Source: Planctomycetota bacterium
GTDB taxonomy: Bacteria; Planctomycetota; B15-G4; SIAN01
Assembly: GCA_009691715.1 (NCBI GenBank)
Contig: SIAN01000012.1
Span: forward strand, 37,270 to 101,269
DNA length: 64,000 nt
Reading direction: 5' to 3'
This document shows, one piece after another, positions 25,668 to 34,542 of the stretch. Every line of letters begins with the position of its first letter. Positions within the stretch are counted from its first letter, which is position 1. Position numbers and translations under genes: made by a program. The notes beneath the pieces were generated by a model that worked only from the letters and a program-made list of their open reading frames with translations, did no database searches and was not told the origin of the DNA.

Positions 25668-27128
25668 ATGTCTGAGATGTCGAGGCGGTCGCGGCGGTCG
25701 CGGCGGTCGAGTCGCGCCGGCGCGACGGGTGCTGCAGCGTTCGCGCTGCTGGCGCTGGTGCCGTCGAGCCATCGCGAGGCGCCCTTCGTCACCGAGACGC
25801 CAAAGGTCGACGCCGCCGATTTCTACCTGTTCAACAGCTACGAGGCGGGTCGCGACGGCTACGTCACGCTGATCGCCAACTACCTGCCGTTGCAGGCGGC
25901 GTACGGCGGCCCGAACTACTTCACGCTCGACCCCGACGCGCTCTACGAGATCCACGTCGACAACAGCGGCGACGCGGTCGAGGACCTGACCTTCCAGTTC
26001 CGTTTCAAGAACAGCCTCAAGGACATCGCGCTCCAGGTCGGTCCGCCGGGCCAGCAGAAGACGATCTCGGTGCCGCTGATCAACGTGGCTCCGATCGACG
26101 CGACCAACACCGCCGGTCTGAATGTCGGCGAAACCTACACGGTGAACGTGGTCGAAGGCGCGCGCCGCACCGGCAAGAGCACCGCGGTCGTGAACGCCAG
26201 CAACGGCGCGACGACCTTCGAAAAGCCGGTCGACAACATCGGCACCAAGTCGATCCCCGACTACGCCGGCTACGCCGCCGCGCGCACTTACGACATCCAG
26301 CTCCCCGACGGCTCGCTCGGCCGGATGTTCGTCGGTCAGCGCGACGACCCGTTCGTCGTGAACCTCGGCGAGGCGTTCGACCTGGTCAACCTGAACCCGC
26401 TCGGCCCGGTCGACGGCGCCAAGGACATCATCGATGACGCCAACGTCACGTCGCTGATCCTCGAGCTGCCGACTCGCTACCTCACCGGCGGCAAGGGTTC
26501 GATCCTCGGCGGCTGGACCACCGCCTCGCTCAAGCAGGAATCGAAGCGCAAGAGCAATCCGACCTTCGCCGAACCGGAAGGCGTCAAGGGCAGCTGGATG
26601 CAGGTTTCTCGCCTCGGCAGCCCGCTCGTCAACGAGCTGGTCATCGGCGTGAAGGACAAGGACAAGTTCAATTCGAGCGAGCCGAAGGCGGACGGACAGT
26701 TCATCGATTACGTGACCCATCCGGTGCTGCCCGAGCTGCTCGAAGCGCTGTTCGGCGTGCGCGCGCCCGACCTCTTCCCGCGCGCCGATCTGGTTCAGGT
26801 GTTCGTGACCGGCGTCGACGGCCTCACCTACAACGGCGCCGTCGGCGAGATGCTGCGGCTCAACACGGCGATCCCGGCGACGCCGAAGACGCTGCAGAGC
26901 AATCTTGGCGTGGTCGGTGGCGATCTGGCCGGCTTCCCGAACGGACGGCGGCTGGGCGATGACGTGGTCGACATCGCGTTGCGAGCGGTGATGGGCGTTC
27001 TCCTCGATGGGACGGTGGCGCCCGACGGCCAACTGCCTTACACCGATGGCGCCTACGTCGACGCCACGCAATTCCCCGACGTGTTCCCGTATGTGAACTC
27101 GCCGATCCCAGGCTCGCCCAACTCGTGA
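25668..27128 (+). CDS. DUF4331 family secreted protein
   Basis: The 486-residue product has a basic, Arg-rich leader with repeated Ser-Arg-Arg (from a 9-bp DNA repeat) and a hydrophobic stretch (about 20-34); the twin arginines make Tat export possible. The mature protein opens with the DUF4331 hallmark 'SSHREAP', then 'VDAADFYLFNSYEAGRDGYV' and 'YEIHVDNSGDAVEDLTFQFR'. Members are found beside ECF sigma factors and their anti-sigma factors in several phyla, as here; their biochemical role is unknown. TGAGGAAT precedes the ATG. Confidence 0.85.
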   Translation: MSEMSRRSRRSRRSSRAGATGAAAFALLALVPSSHREAPFVTETPKVDAADFYLFNSYEAGRDGYVTLIANYLPLQAAYGGPNYFTLDPDALYEIHVDNSGDAVEDLTFQFRFKNSLKDIALQVGPPGQQKTISVPLINVAPIDATNTAGLNVGETYTVNVVEGARRTGKSTAVVNASNGATTFEKPVDNIGTKSIPDYAGYAAARTYDIQLPDGSLGRMFVGQRDDPFVVNLGEAFDLVNLNPLGPVDGAKDIIDDANVTSLILELPTRYLTGGKGSILGGWTTASLKQESKRKSNPTFAEPEGVKGSWMQVSRLGSPLVNELVIGVKDKDKFNSSEPKADGQFIDYVTHPVLPELLEALFGVRAPDLFPRADLVQVFVTGVDGLTYNGAVGEMLRLNTAIPATPKTLQSNLGVVGGDLAGFPNGRRLGDDVVDIALRAVMGVLLDGTVAPDGQLPYTDGAYVDATQFPDVFPYVNSPIPGSPNS

Positions 27129-27153
27129 GCCAAGGGAACTGACGTATCGCTAG

Positions 27154-27211
27154 CCGGCTCCGTTCCGTGCCGAGCGCACGAGGGACGCGCGCGAAGCGCG
27201 GGCGGAGCCGG
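27154..27211 (+). terminator. Inverted repeat between DUF4331 and DUF4198 genes
   Basis: CCGGCTCCG (27154-27162) pairs perfectly with CGGAGCCGG (27203-27211). The 40-nt interior contains a further stem built on GCGCG-CGAA-GCGC. It could reduce read-through between the two genes or stabilise mRNA ends. No T-run follows. Confidence 0.45.
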
Positions 27212-27235
27212 ATTTCAAGATCGGGAGCAACGCCC

Positions 27236-28075
27236 ATGAAGACTCGTTCGAGGACTCGTTCCGTGCGCCTCCTTGCGGGCACGATCGCGACCCTCCTTGC
27301 CGCCACGGTTCCTGCCTTCGCCCACGACTGGTGGCTCGAGTCGCCCGTCCGCGTCGCGCCGGTCGGCACCTCGATCGACGTGGCCGCGGTCGTCGGCGTC
27401 GCCTGGAGCGGCGACCGCGTGAAGCGCGACCCGCGCCGCATCCGCCGATTCGTGGCGCACGACGCCGTCGGAGAACGCGTCGTGGAGGGCGAGCCGGGAG
27501 CCGATCCGCTCGGAACCTTCGCGCTGCGCGGCGAGGGGACGACCGTCGTCGCCTTCGAGAGCGAGCCGGCACGGCTGTTCCTGCGTGCTCCCGACTTCGA
27601 GACGTACCTTCGCGAGGAGGGTCTCGAGCGGATCGTCACGCTGCGCGCGCAACGCGGCCACTCCGGTCGCGCCGGGATCGAGCAGTACTTCCGCTGCGCC
27701 AAGGCGCTGATTCGGACGCCGGGAGCTGCGCTCACGGATCGCGCGATCGGACTCCCGCTCGAACTGGTGGCGAAGGGCGATCTGACAACGTTGGCGGCGG
27801 GCGGTCGACTCGAGGTCGAAGTGCGTTGGCAGGGCGAGCCGCTCGCCGGCGTGCGCGTGGTTGCGGTCGCGCGCGAGCGACCCGACGCGCCGATCGCAGC
27901 CTGCAGCGATGCGGCGGGGCGGGTCGCATTCGAGTTGCCGGCAGGAGGTCGGTGGCTGGTGAAGGCGGTGAACATGGTCCCTGCTCCCGCCGAAACCCGC
28001 CTCGATTGGGAAAGTTGGTGGGCTTCGCTCACCTTCGATGCGGCAGGTTTCGCAGGCGCCACGACCGGGAGTTGA
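27236..28075 (+). CDS. DUF4198-like periplasmic protein
   Basis: A 279-residue secreted protein: signal peptide to about residue 29 ending 'TVPAFA', then the typical mature start 'HDWWLES'. DUF4198 proteins begin in this way (A-H-D/E-W/F-W) and are linked to periplasmic metal or CbiK/NikK-type sensing. The second half has an Ig-like carrier segment, 'LEVEVRWQGEPLAGVRVVAV' and 'AGRVAFELPAGGRWLVKAV'. It sits between the DUF4331 gene and the ECF sigma gene. Metal ligands other than the N-terminal His are not obvious. Confidence 0.75.
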   Translation: MKTRSRTRSVRLLAGTIATLLAATVPAFAHDWWLESPVRVAPVGTSIDVAAVVGVAWSGDRVKRDPRRIRRFVAHDAVGERVVEGEPGADPLGTFALRGEGTTVVAFESEPARLFLRAPDFETYLREEGLERIVTLRAQRGHSGRAGIEQYFRCAKALIRTPGAALTDRAIGLPLELVAKGDLTTLAAGGRLEVEVRWQGEPLAGVRVVAVARERPDAPIAACSDAAGRVAFELPAGGRWLVKAVNMVPAPAETRLDWESWWASLTFDAAGFAGATTGS

Positions 28076-28130
28076 TGTTCGGGGTTGTCGAGCTATCGCA
28101 AGGTCCCTCCTTCGCGAGTCCAAGTCCCTC

Positions 28131-28724
28131 ATGACGATTCCGCAACGTTCCGTCTCGACCGAGCCGTCGCACCTCAAGTCGTTGGTGGCGCGCATGGCGG
28201 CCGGTGATGAGGCTGCGCTCGCAACGCTGTTCGACGCGACGCATGCGCTGGTCTTCGGTCTCGCCGTGCAGATCGTGCGCGACGCGGGCGCGGCCGAGGA
28301 AGCGGCGCTCGACGCCTACGCGCAGGCGTTCCGCGACGCGAAGCGCTTCGACCCGGCGCGCGGCGCGGTGATGGCGTGGTTGCTCAACCTGGCGCGGTCG
28401 CGCGCGATTGATCGGCTCCGACAGGCTGGTGGTGCTGTTCGCCGGCGTGAACAGCCTCTCGATCAGGCCGCCGGTCGCGCGGCGCTCGACGCTCCGCCGT
28501 CCGAGGCGGCGTGGGCTTCCGAGCGGCGCGAGCGGATCCTGCGGGCGCTCGGCGGCCTGCCGCCAGAGCAGCGCGAAGCGGTGCATTGCGCGTTCTTCCT
28601 CGGCATGAGCCATACCGAGGTGGCGGCGTACCTCAACGCTCCGCTCGGCACCGTCAAAACTCGCATCCGAACCGGGCTCGACCGTCTGCGCCAGCATGTG
28701 GACATGCTGGAGGTCTCCACATGA
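28131..28724 (+). CDS. ECF-type RNA polymerase sigma factor
   Basis: A 197-residue sigma-70 family regulator with only regions 2 and 4. Region 2: 'DEAALATLFDATHALVFGLA', 'EEAALDAYAQAFRDAKRFDP', 'MAWLLNLARSRAIDRLR'. Region 4: 'LGGLPPEQREAVHCAFFLGM', 'SHTEVAAYLNAPLGTVKTRI'. The next gene, overlapping by 4 bp, encodes a ChrR-type anti-sigma factor, so this is an ECF11/RpoE-ChrR-like pair. In Rhodobacter such a pair answers singlet oxygen and related stress; the signal here is not shown. Confidence 0.9.
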   Translation: MTIPQRSVSTEPSHLKSLVARMAAGDEAALATLFDATHALVFGLAVQIVRDAGAAEEAALDAYAQAFRDAKRFDPARGAVMAWLLNLARSRAIDRLRQAGGAVRRREQPLDQAAGRAALDAPPSEAAWASERRERILRALGGLPPEQREAVHCAFFLGMSHTEVAAYLNAPLGTVKTRIRTGLDRLRQHVDMLEVST

Positions 28725-29392
28725 GCGACGCCATGAAACCCCGACACGACGCGAGCTCCGCCGATGCGAACGATCGCGACGTGCGCTCCGAGCTGCACTG
28801 GCGCGCCGCGCAGTACGTCCTCGGCTCGCTCGCCGACGCGCTCGATGACGACGAGCGGCGCGTGTTCGAGGCGGCACTCGTCGATCCCGGCAGCGCCGAG
28901 TCGGCAGCGTTGCGCGTCGCGCGGTCGCTCGTAGGTGAGATCGCGTTGTCCGCGCCGCCGGTGGCTGCGCCCACGGGGATGCGGGAACGACTGCTCGCGC
29001 GCATCCGTGCCGATCGCTCCTCCGCCGGTCCGGCGCTACCCGCGAGCGCGCCGGTCGCTGCGAGCGGCCATGTCTTCAAGCGCCACGACGACGGCGGCTT
29101 CGACCTGCTTGCCGGACCCGGCGTGCATGTGCGCGTGCTCCACATCGACGCGGCCGCCAATCGCGCCACCGTGATCGCGCGGCTCGAGCCGGGAGCGAGC
29201 TACCCGCCGCATCGCCACGGCGGCATCGAGGAGTGCTACGTGCTCTCCGGCGACCTGCGCCACGGCGACCGGGTGATGCGTGGCGGCGACTACGAGCGGG
29301 TCGAGACTGGCTCGCTCCACGGCCGGCAATGGACCGAGGAAGGTTGTCTGCTGCTGATCCACTCGTCGCTCGCCGACGAGGTCACGACCTGA
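28721..29392 (+). CDS. ChrR-type cupin anti-sigma factor
   Basis: A 223-residue protein with an N-terminal helical anti-sigma part: 'ELHWRAAQYVLGSLADALDDDE', the position of the zinc-binding ASD. The C-terminal ChrR-like cupin is clear: 'ARLEPGASYPPHRHGGIEECYVL', with ligands His-x-His and Glu, then 'RGGDYERVETGSLHG'. The N-terminal His is in place, but the classic His-x3-Cys-x2-Cys zinc motif is not visible, so it may be a zinc-free variant. CTGGAGG precedes the ATG, which overlaps the sigma stop. It should hold the sigma factor inactive until a signal alters the cupin. Confidence 0.85.
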   Translation: MSDAMKPRHDASSADANDRDVRSELHWRAAQYVLGSLADALDDDERRVFEAALVDPGSAESAALRVARSLVGEIALSAPPVAAPTGMRERLLARIRADRSSAGPALPASAPVAASGHVFKRHDDGGFDLLAGPGVHVRVLHIDAAANRATVIARLEPGASYPPHRHGGIEECYVLSGDLRHGDRVMRGGDYERVETGSLHGRQWTEEGCLLLIHSSLADEVTT

Positions 29393-29411
29393 GCCGACGC
29401 TCCACCGGCGT

Positions 29412-30893
29412 ATGCTCGCCGGGATGCAGACGGAGCAAGATTCGGCGTCGAGCGGAGGGGCCGGCGGCGCGGCAGGCGGCGCGGTTGCTGCGGCTCCGGT
29501 CGATCGTGCGACGCTGCGCCGCGTGATCGTCGCGTCCAGCGTCGGCACGCTCTTCGAGTGGTACGACTTCTACCTCTACGGCACGCTCGCGGTCTTCTTC
29601 GGGACGCTCTTCTTCCCCGCCGAGAACGAGACTGCCGGCCTGCTGAGCAGCCTCGCGACCTTCGGCGCCGGCTTCGCCGTTCGTCCGCTCGGTGCGCTGC
29701 TCTTCGGTCGCATCGGCGACAAGATCGGCCGCAAGTACACCTTCCTGGTCACGATCGTGACGATGGGGCTGTCGACGGCGCTGATCGGGCTGCTGCCGAC
29801 GTTCCGGCAGATTGGCTGGGCGGCGCCGGCGCTGCTGGTCGCGCTGCGACTCGCGCAGGGCCTGGCACTCGGCGGCGAGTACGGCGGCGCGGCGACCTAC
29901 GTCGCCGAGCACGTCCCCGACGCGCGCCGCGGTTTCTTCACCAGCTTCATCCAGACCACCGCGACGCTCGGCTTCTTCCTCTCGCTCGGCGTCATCGGCG
30001 CGACGCGCAGCCTGCTTGGCGCCGACGCGTTCAAGGCGTGGGGTTGGCGCGTGCCGTTCCTGGTCTCGTTCGCGCTGCTTGCCGTCTCGATCTGGATCCG
30101 GCTCAAGATGAGCGAGTCGCCGCTCTTCGCGAAGCTGAAGCGCGACGGTCATGTCTCGCGCAATCCGTTGAGGGAGAGCTTCACCAACCCGGTGAACCTG
30201 CGTTACGTGCTGCTGGCGCTGTTCGGCGCGACGGCGGGGCAGGGCGTCGTCTGGTACACGGGGCAGTTCTACGCGCTCACGTTCCTGCAGAAACCGCTTG
30301 GCCTCACCTGGCAACTGGCCTACTCGATCGTCGCGCTCGCGCTGCTGATCGGAACGCCGCTGTTCATCGTCTTCGGTTCGTGGTCCGACCGCGTCGGTCG
30401 CAAGTGGGTGATGCTGGCCGGGATGGCGGCGGCGGCGATCACCTACGTGCCGATCTACAAGGGCATGACCGCGCTCGCCAACCCCGGCCTCGCGCTGTCG
30501 GTCGTCGCCGAACTGCCGGCCGCGCACTTCGCCGGCCTCGTGCTGCTGCTCGCGATCCAGATGGTCTGGGTGGCGATGGTCTACGGCCCGATCGCCGCGT
30601 TCCTGGTCGAGCTCTTCCCGACCTCGATCCGCTACACCTCGATGTCGCTGCCCTACCACCTCGGCAACGGCTGGTTCGGCGGCTTCCTGCCGCTGATCGC
30701 GGTCGCGCTCACGACCTCGGAGACGGTGAAGGGCTGGCTCGGCGCGAACGTGATCTACGCCGGCCTCGCCTATCCGATCGCGATCTGCCTGATGAGCCTC
30801 GTGATCGGCGGGCGCAGCCTGCCGGAGACGCGGCACCTCTTGATCGACACGGCGCAGCGCCCGCCTGGCGACGAAGCGAACGGTCCACGCTGA
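29412..30893 (+). CDS. MHS-family MFS transporter
   Basis: A 12-helix metabolite:H+ symporter of the major facilitator superfamily, 493 residues. The MHS opening is textbook: 'SSVGTLFEWYDFYLYGTLAV', 'FGAGFAVRPLGALLFGRIGDKIGRK', then 'LRLAQGLALGGEYGGAATYVAEH'. The second half has 'FVIF'-like 'IVFGSWSDRVGRKWVMLAG'. Family members carry organic acids, betaine or proline; the substrate cannot be read here. The ATG at 29424 is an alternative start, since a TATGCT -10-like box overlaps the first ATG. Confidence 0.9.
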   Translation: MLAGMQTEQDSASSGGAGGAAGGAVAAAPVDRATLRRVIVASSVGTLFEWYDFYLYGTLAVFFGTLFFPAENETAGLLSSLATFGAGFAVRPLGALLFGRIGDKIGRKYTFLVTIVTMGLSTALIGLLPTFRQIGWAAPALLVALRLAQGLALGGEYGGAATYVAEHVPDARRGFFTSFIQTTATLGFFLSLGVIGATRSLLGADAFKAWGWRVPFLVSFALLAVSIWIRLKMSESPLFAKLKRDGHVSRNPLRESFTNPVNLRYVLLALFGATAGQGVVWYTGQFYALTFLQKPLGLTWQLAYSIVALALLIGTPLFIVFGSWSDRVGRKWVMLAGMAAAAITYVPIYKGMTALANPGLALSVVAELPAAHFAGLVLLLAIQMVWVAMVYGPIAAFLVELFPTSIRYTSMSLPYHLGNGWFGGFLPLIAVALTTSETVKGWLGANVIYAGLAYPIAICLMSLVIGGRSLPETRHLLIDTAQRPPGDEANGPR

Positions 30894-30943
30894 CGTCGCT
30901 GCGGCTGCAACCGGCCGACCTCGACGCAACTGAGATCGAGCCG

Positions 30944-32440
30944 ATGGAACCAGCGAAGCACGATCGGACCCGTCTCGCCGCCGCCGCCGCGTGCATGAGC
31001 GGCTGCGTCCTGTTCACGGCCGAAGTCGAAACGACCGAGATCCATCGCCACGAACCGATCGGCGACGCCGTCCTTTATCCGATCTTGACCGTTGCGGCGT
31101 CGGGCGTCGACGCGGGCGTGATCGAAGTCGGCGGCGAGAAAGTGCAGCCGGTCCGCATCGTGTCGGGCATCGACACCACGGTCGAGTGGGATGCGCAGTG
31201 GGGCGCGATCACCGGGACCGTGATCGATGAGGGCGCGTCCAATCCGGGGTTCGCCTGCGCGCTCTTCCCGTTCGCGCTCGTCGGCGACCTGCTGATGACG
31301 CCGTGCTCGCTCGTCTGGGCCTCGTGCAAGGCGCTTGCCGCGCCCGGCAGCAATGTCGTCACTTCGGAGGGCGTCGACCACGAACCGCTGCCCGCTCCCC
31401 GCTTCGTGCAGCCACGCGATCCGGCGACCGGCGCGACGGTGAAGGTCGGGTGGGACGGCGCGGGCCGCGCGGCGTTCGACGTCGCGCGCACCTTCAAGCT
31501 GCCCGAGGCGCTCGCGTCCGGCCTCGAAGACGCCGCGGTGCGGGAGCAGGAGCGCCTCGGCGCGGTGATTCGGGTCGCGCCGGGCGACGACCTGCGGGGG
31601 GTGATCTCCTCGGCGCCCGACGATGCGTTGATCCTGCTCGAAGCCGGCGACTACGTCGTCGAGCGGCAACTGCAGTTGCGCCGGCGGGTGGAGATCCGCG
31701 GTGCCGGCATGGACCGCACGCGGATCGTCGGGAAGTGCGACGCGCCGCTCGTCCGCGTCCCGGAGCCGCTCTCGAGCGTCACGCTGGGCGTGGTCTTCAA
31801 CACGGCGACCCCGCCCGGGCTGCGCATCCTGCGCGGGCTCACGCTGCGGCACGAGGGGCCCGACGGATGGGGCGTGTTGTCGTGCGTGCGCGACTGCCTG
31901 CTCGACGATGTCCGTCTCACGAGAGCGCGCTCCAAGCCGAGTACCGAGGCGGGTGGGGGCGTGATCGGCGGCCACGGCGCCTACGCCTATGGCGGGAGCT
32001 TCGAGGCGCGCCACTGCGTCATCGAGGGCAACGCCGAACGCGGCATCATCGCCAGCGACCTCGAGCGCTTCGTGCTCGTCGATTGCCTGGTCACGAAGAA
32101 CACTCTCGGCGGCGCGGAGCTCCAGGGCGCCAAGGTCGCCACCGACGCGCGGATCGCTGGCTGCGTCTTCCGGGAGAATCTCGAGTTCGAGCTGGTCGTG
32201 GGCGGAAGCGTGAGAGCGGCGGTGCGGTCGAGCGAGTTCTCGAACGGGGCGTCGTCGGCCATCGCCGCGCTCGGCGCGACGGCGACGCTCCTCGACAACT
32301 CGATCGACGGGTTCGCGAAGGGTTTCGGCGTGCTCGCGACGGGCAGCGCCAGCGTCGAGGCGAGCGGCAACGACAAGGACGCGATCGTGGTCAACGAGGG
32401 CAATCGGATGGTGCGCGACGACGATGACGGAAGTCCGTGA
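30944..32440 (+). CDS. Beta-helix lipoprotein
   Basis: A 498-residue envelope protein. The signal sequence ends in a lipobox-like 'ACMSGC' (Cys near residue 22). A segment of about residues 25-200 has two further hydrophobic stretches of unknown meaning. From about residue 205 onward there is a right-handed parallel beta-helix pattern, as in the NosD/pectate-lyase superfamily: 'DDALILLEAGDYVVERQLQL', 'VEIRGAGMDRTRIVG', and repeated short strands such as 'HCVIEGNAERGIIAS'. No lyase catalytic residues can be assigned. It ends 46 bp from the convergent fliN. Confidence 0.75.
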   Translation: MEPAKHDRTRLAAAAACMSGCVLFTAEVETTEIHRHEPIGDAVLYPILTVAASGVDAGVIEVGGEKVQPVRIVSGIDTTVEWDAQWGAITGTVIDEGASNPGFACALFPFALVGDLLMTPCSLVWASCKALAAPGSNVVTSEGVDHEPLPAPRFVQPRDPATGATVKVGWDGAGRAAFDVARTFKLPEALASGLEDAAVREQERLGAVIRVAPGDDLRGVISSAPDDALILLEAGDYVVERQLQLRRRVEIRGAGMDRTRIVGKCDAPLVRVPEPLSSVTLGVVFNTATPPGLRILRGLTLRHEGPDGWGVLSCVRDCLLDDVRLTRARSKPSTEAGGGVIGGHGAYAYGGSFEARHCVIEGNAERGIIASDLERFVLVDCLVTKNTLGGAELQGAKVATDARIAGCVFRENLEFELVVGGSVRAAVRSSEFSNGASSAIAALGATATLLDNSIDGFAKGFGVLATGSASVEASGNDKDAIVVNEGNRMVRDDDDGSP

Positions 32441-32486
32441 GGCTCATCCGTGGACCTGCGCGTCCTCCCGGATCCCCGAATGTGCC

Positions 32487-32933
32487 CTACTTCGACACCT
32501 TCAGCGACTCGACCACGCGCGCGCCGAGCCGGCCGTCGACGACGACGATCTCGGCCAGCGCGATCGGCTTGCCGTTGACGTAGAGCTCGATCGGCTCGCC
32601 GGCGTGCTTGTCGAGGTCGATGATCGTGCCGGGCTGGATCGAGAGCACCTCTTCGAGCTTGAGTTCGCGCGTGCCGACCACGGCCGCCACTTCGACGCCC
32701 ACGTCGAGGAGCAGGCCGAGGTGCTTGGCGCCGCCGAATTTCGTGCCGCCGGTCAGTTCCGGCAACGCGACCGGCGCGACCGACGTCGCCGCTTCAGCCG
32801 GAATCGTGGTGTCGAAGGAGGAGACCAGCGGCTCCTGCGCCTCCGTGTCGTCGGACGGGAGCAGCGACGGGTCGAGCGTGCCGGCAGGCGTCGTCGTGTC
32901 CGCAGTGGGAGTGTCGCTGTCGGTCATGGTCAC
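32487..32933 (-). CDS. fliN: Flagellar motor switch protein FliN
   Basis: FliN forms the lower C-ring and helps export. The 148-residue protein has a Thr/Asp/Ala-rich N-terminal extension of about 70 residues and a C-terminal SpoA domain of normal size: 'LGLLLDVGVEVAAVVGTREL', 'EEVLSIQPGTIIDLDKHAGE', 'VNGKPIALAEIVVVDGRLGARV'. GTG at 32933 is used; an ATG two codons later is also possible, and GAGGG lies upstream of both. It overlaps fliM by 4 bp and is the last gene of the long minus-strand flagellar operon. Confidence 0.95.
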   Translation of the reverse strand: MTMTDSDTPTADTTTPAGTLDPSLLPSDDTEAQEPLVSSFDTTIPAEAATSVAPVALPELTGGTKFGGAKHLGLLLDVGVEVAAVVGTRELKLEEVLSIQPGTIIDLDKHAGEPIELYVNGKPIALAEIVVVDGRLGARVVESLKVSK

Positions 32934-33958
32934 GATGTCCCTCGTGGCTTCGCGCGCGCCGGCGCAACTGCCGGTCGCGCGGCGCTGGCGGTTGCCGCCT
33001 TGCTTTGCGGCGGGTCCTTGGCGGGCACATCGTCCTTGCGTGCAAGTGCATTCGCGGGCGCGGTCGTCGCGGTCGGTGCCGTCGACGTCGCAGCAACCTC
33101 TGGCTCGAGTACCTGCGTGACCGAGATCGCGTAGCGCCCCTCATGCGTGCCGAGCTTGGCGCGGAACCGCGGCTTGCCCTGCACGCGAACTTCGATCGAC
33201 TCGCCCGGCGGCAGCTCGAACAGCACGACGTCGCCCGGCGCCAGCGCCGCAGCCTCGTTCAGGGTGAGCCGGCAGCGCGCCAGTTCGACCAAGAGTTCGA
33301 GCGGCGCGTTGGCCACCGACGGCGCGATCTCATCGCTCGTCCGCGCCACGAGCTCGGGCTTCGGCTCGGCACGCTGCAGCAGCCGGTGCGACACGCACAG
33401 CAGCAGTTCGTGCTCCTGGTCGAACAGCTTCACCTTCCACGGGATCCGCGCGAACGGCTCCTCGAGGTCGGGCATGAAGGTCAGCGGCGGCTCGTTGAGC
33501 GGTTTCGCTGGCGCCAGCAGGAGCTGTAGCGGCGGCAGTTCGAGCGCCCGCGCCAAACCCGCGAAGATGTCGCGCAAGAAACGCATGCCGAGCTCGAACT
33601 CGATGGTGGTCGGCGGCTTGCCGGTCGCTTTCGCTTGTCCGGTCCCGCCGAGCGTGCGGTCAATCGCGGCGTACACAAGATCGGGTGAACAGCCGAGCAG
33701 GACCGAGCGGCCGCCCGGATCCTCCTTGCTGCCGCCGCTGTACCACCACGCCTTGCCGCCCGCGAAGCCGGCGAACTGGCGCACGCGAGCGACATCGGCC
33801 GCGCCCACGCTCGCCTCGGTTCGCACTCGCAGCAGCCGACGCACGTGGATCCGCATCTGCTCGGCCAGCGGCTCGCGCTGCGTCTCGAGGCGGCGTGCCG
33901 CATCGAGACGCAGTGGCGCCGGCGTCGACAGGTCGTAGAGCTCGGCGACTCCGCTCAT
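32930..33958 (-). CDS. fliM: Flagellar motor switch protein FliM, divergent N-terminus
   Basis: FliM (342 residues) forms the middle of the C-ring. The middle domain is recognised by 'YAAIDRTLGGTGQAKATG', which holds the GGxG motif, and 'FELGMRFLRDIFAGLARALE'. The SpoA-like C-terminal domain is at about 215-290: 'LVELARCRLTLNEAAALAPGD', 'LFELPPGESIEVRVQGKPRF'. A long Ala/Pro/Thr tail follows. The N-terminal CheY-P binding peptide (normally L-S-Q-x-E-I-D-x-L-L) is not present; the protein starts 'MSGVAELYDLSTPAPLRL'. It overlaps fliL and fliN by 4 bp each. Confidence 0.9.
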   Translation of the reverse strand: MSGVAELYDLSTPAPLRLDAARRLETQREPLAEQMRIHVRRLLRVRTEASVGAADVARVRQFAGFAGGKAWWYSGGSKEDPGGRSVLLGCSPDLVYAAIDRTLGGTGQAKATGKPPTTIEFELGMRFLRDIFAGLARALELPPLQLLLAPAKPLNEPPLTFMPDLEEPFARIPWKVKLFDQEHELLLCVSHRLLQRAEPKPELVARTSDEIAPSVANAPLELLVELARCRLTLNEAAALAPGDVVLFELPPGESIEVRVQGKPRFRAKLGTHEGRYAISVTQVLEPEVAATSTAPTATTAPANALARKDDVPAKDPPQSKAATASAARPAVAPARAKPRGTS

Positions 33959-34542
33959 GAGAACAGCAACTCGTCGAAGAAGATCCCCGTGATCGTCCCG
34001 GCCGACGGATCGGGGAAGAGGATCGGCTTCAGCCGGTCGAGGATCTCGAGCTTGAGTTCTTCCATGCCGCGCGGCGTGCGCAGATCAGACGCCTGCCGGC
34101 CCGACAACAACATGATCAGCGAGTGGCGCACTGGCGCATACATGGCGCCACCCTTCGCGCAGCTCGCGATGACGGCCGCCTGTCCCTCGGGCGTTGCCAA
34201 TCGCACCTCGAGGATGATGTTCACTCGCGCCGACTCGCCGTTGCCGGCGAGGCCCGCGATCAACTGCGGCAGCGCGATTGGGTACGGCGGCAACAGCTTG
34301 TCGAGCGGAGTCGGCTCCGGCTCGTGCTGCTCCTGGACCACCTCGGGATCGTGCTTATGCGGTTGCGTGACGATCGCGGCCGTGGCGCCGAGGCCGGCAG
34401 CGACGGTGCCGCCGATGATGAACGGAAGCAGTCGCTTGAGCTTCCCCGGTGCGGCGTCGCCCGGAGCGGCAGCGCCGTCAGCCCCATCCTTCGGCGCCGC
34501 CTTGGCGTCCTTCGCCGCCCCTTTTTCGCCTGCGTCCGCCAT
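33955..34542 (-). CDS. fliL: Flagellar basal-body associated protein FliL
   Basis: FliL surrounds the stators at the inner membrane. I start it at 34542, where GGGGAGCGGGAC lies upstream; a longer form from 34578 lacks this. It gives 195 residues: an Ala/Lys/Asp-rich cytoplasmic tail, one helix at about 35-58 ('LLPFIIGGTVAAGLGATAAI'), and a periplasmic stomatin-like domain ending in the family signature 'ELKLEILDRLKPILF' and 'ITGIFFDELLF'. The 106 bp between this gene and the preceding MotE-like gene hold two GCCCGGGC palindromes and a GCCCC/GGGGC hairpin, the most structured gap in the operon. Confidence 0.93.
   Translation of the reverse strand: MADAGEKGAAKDAKAAPKDGADGAAAPGDAAPGKLKRLLPFIIGGTVAAGLGATAAIVTQPHKHDPEVVQEQHEPEPTPLDKLLPPYPIALPQLIAGLAGNGESARVNIILEVRLATPEGQAAVIASCAKGGAMYAPVRHSLIMLLSGRQASDLRTPRGMEELKLEILDRLKPILFPDPSAGTITGIFFDELLFS

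Noticed and set aside
25680..25710. Short 9-bp tandem repeat at the start of the DUF4331 gene
   Set aside because: It only encodes the Ser-Arg-Arg leader repeats and keeps the frame; three units are too few to call a functional repeat array.
29558..32440. A 960-codon frame that starts inside the MHS transporter
   Set aside because: The first part is out of frame with the transporter and Arg-rich. Only the part from 30944 is a plausible protein, so I annotated that.
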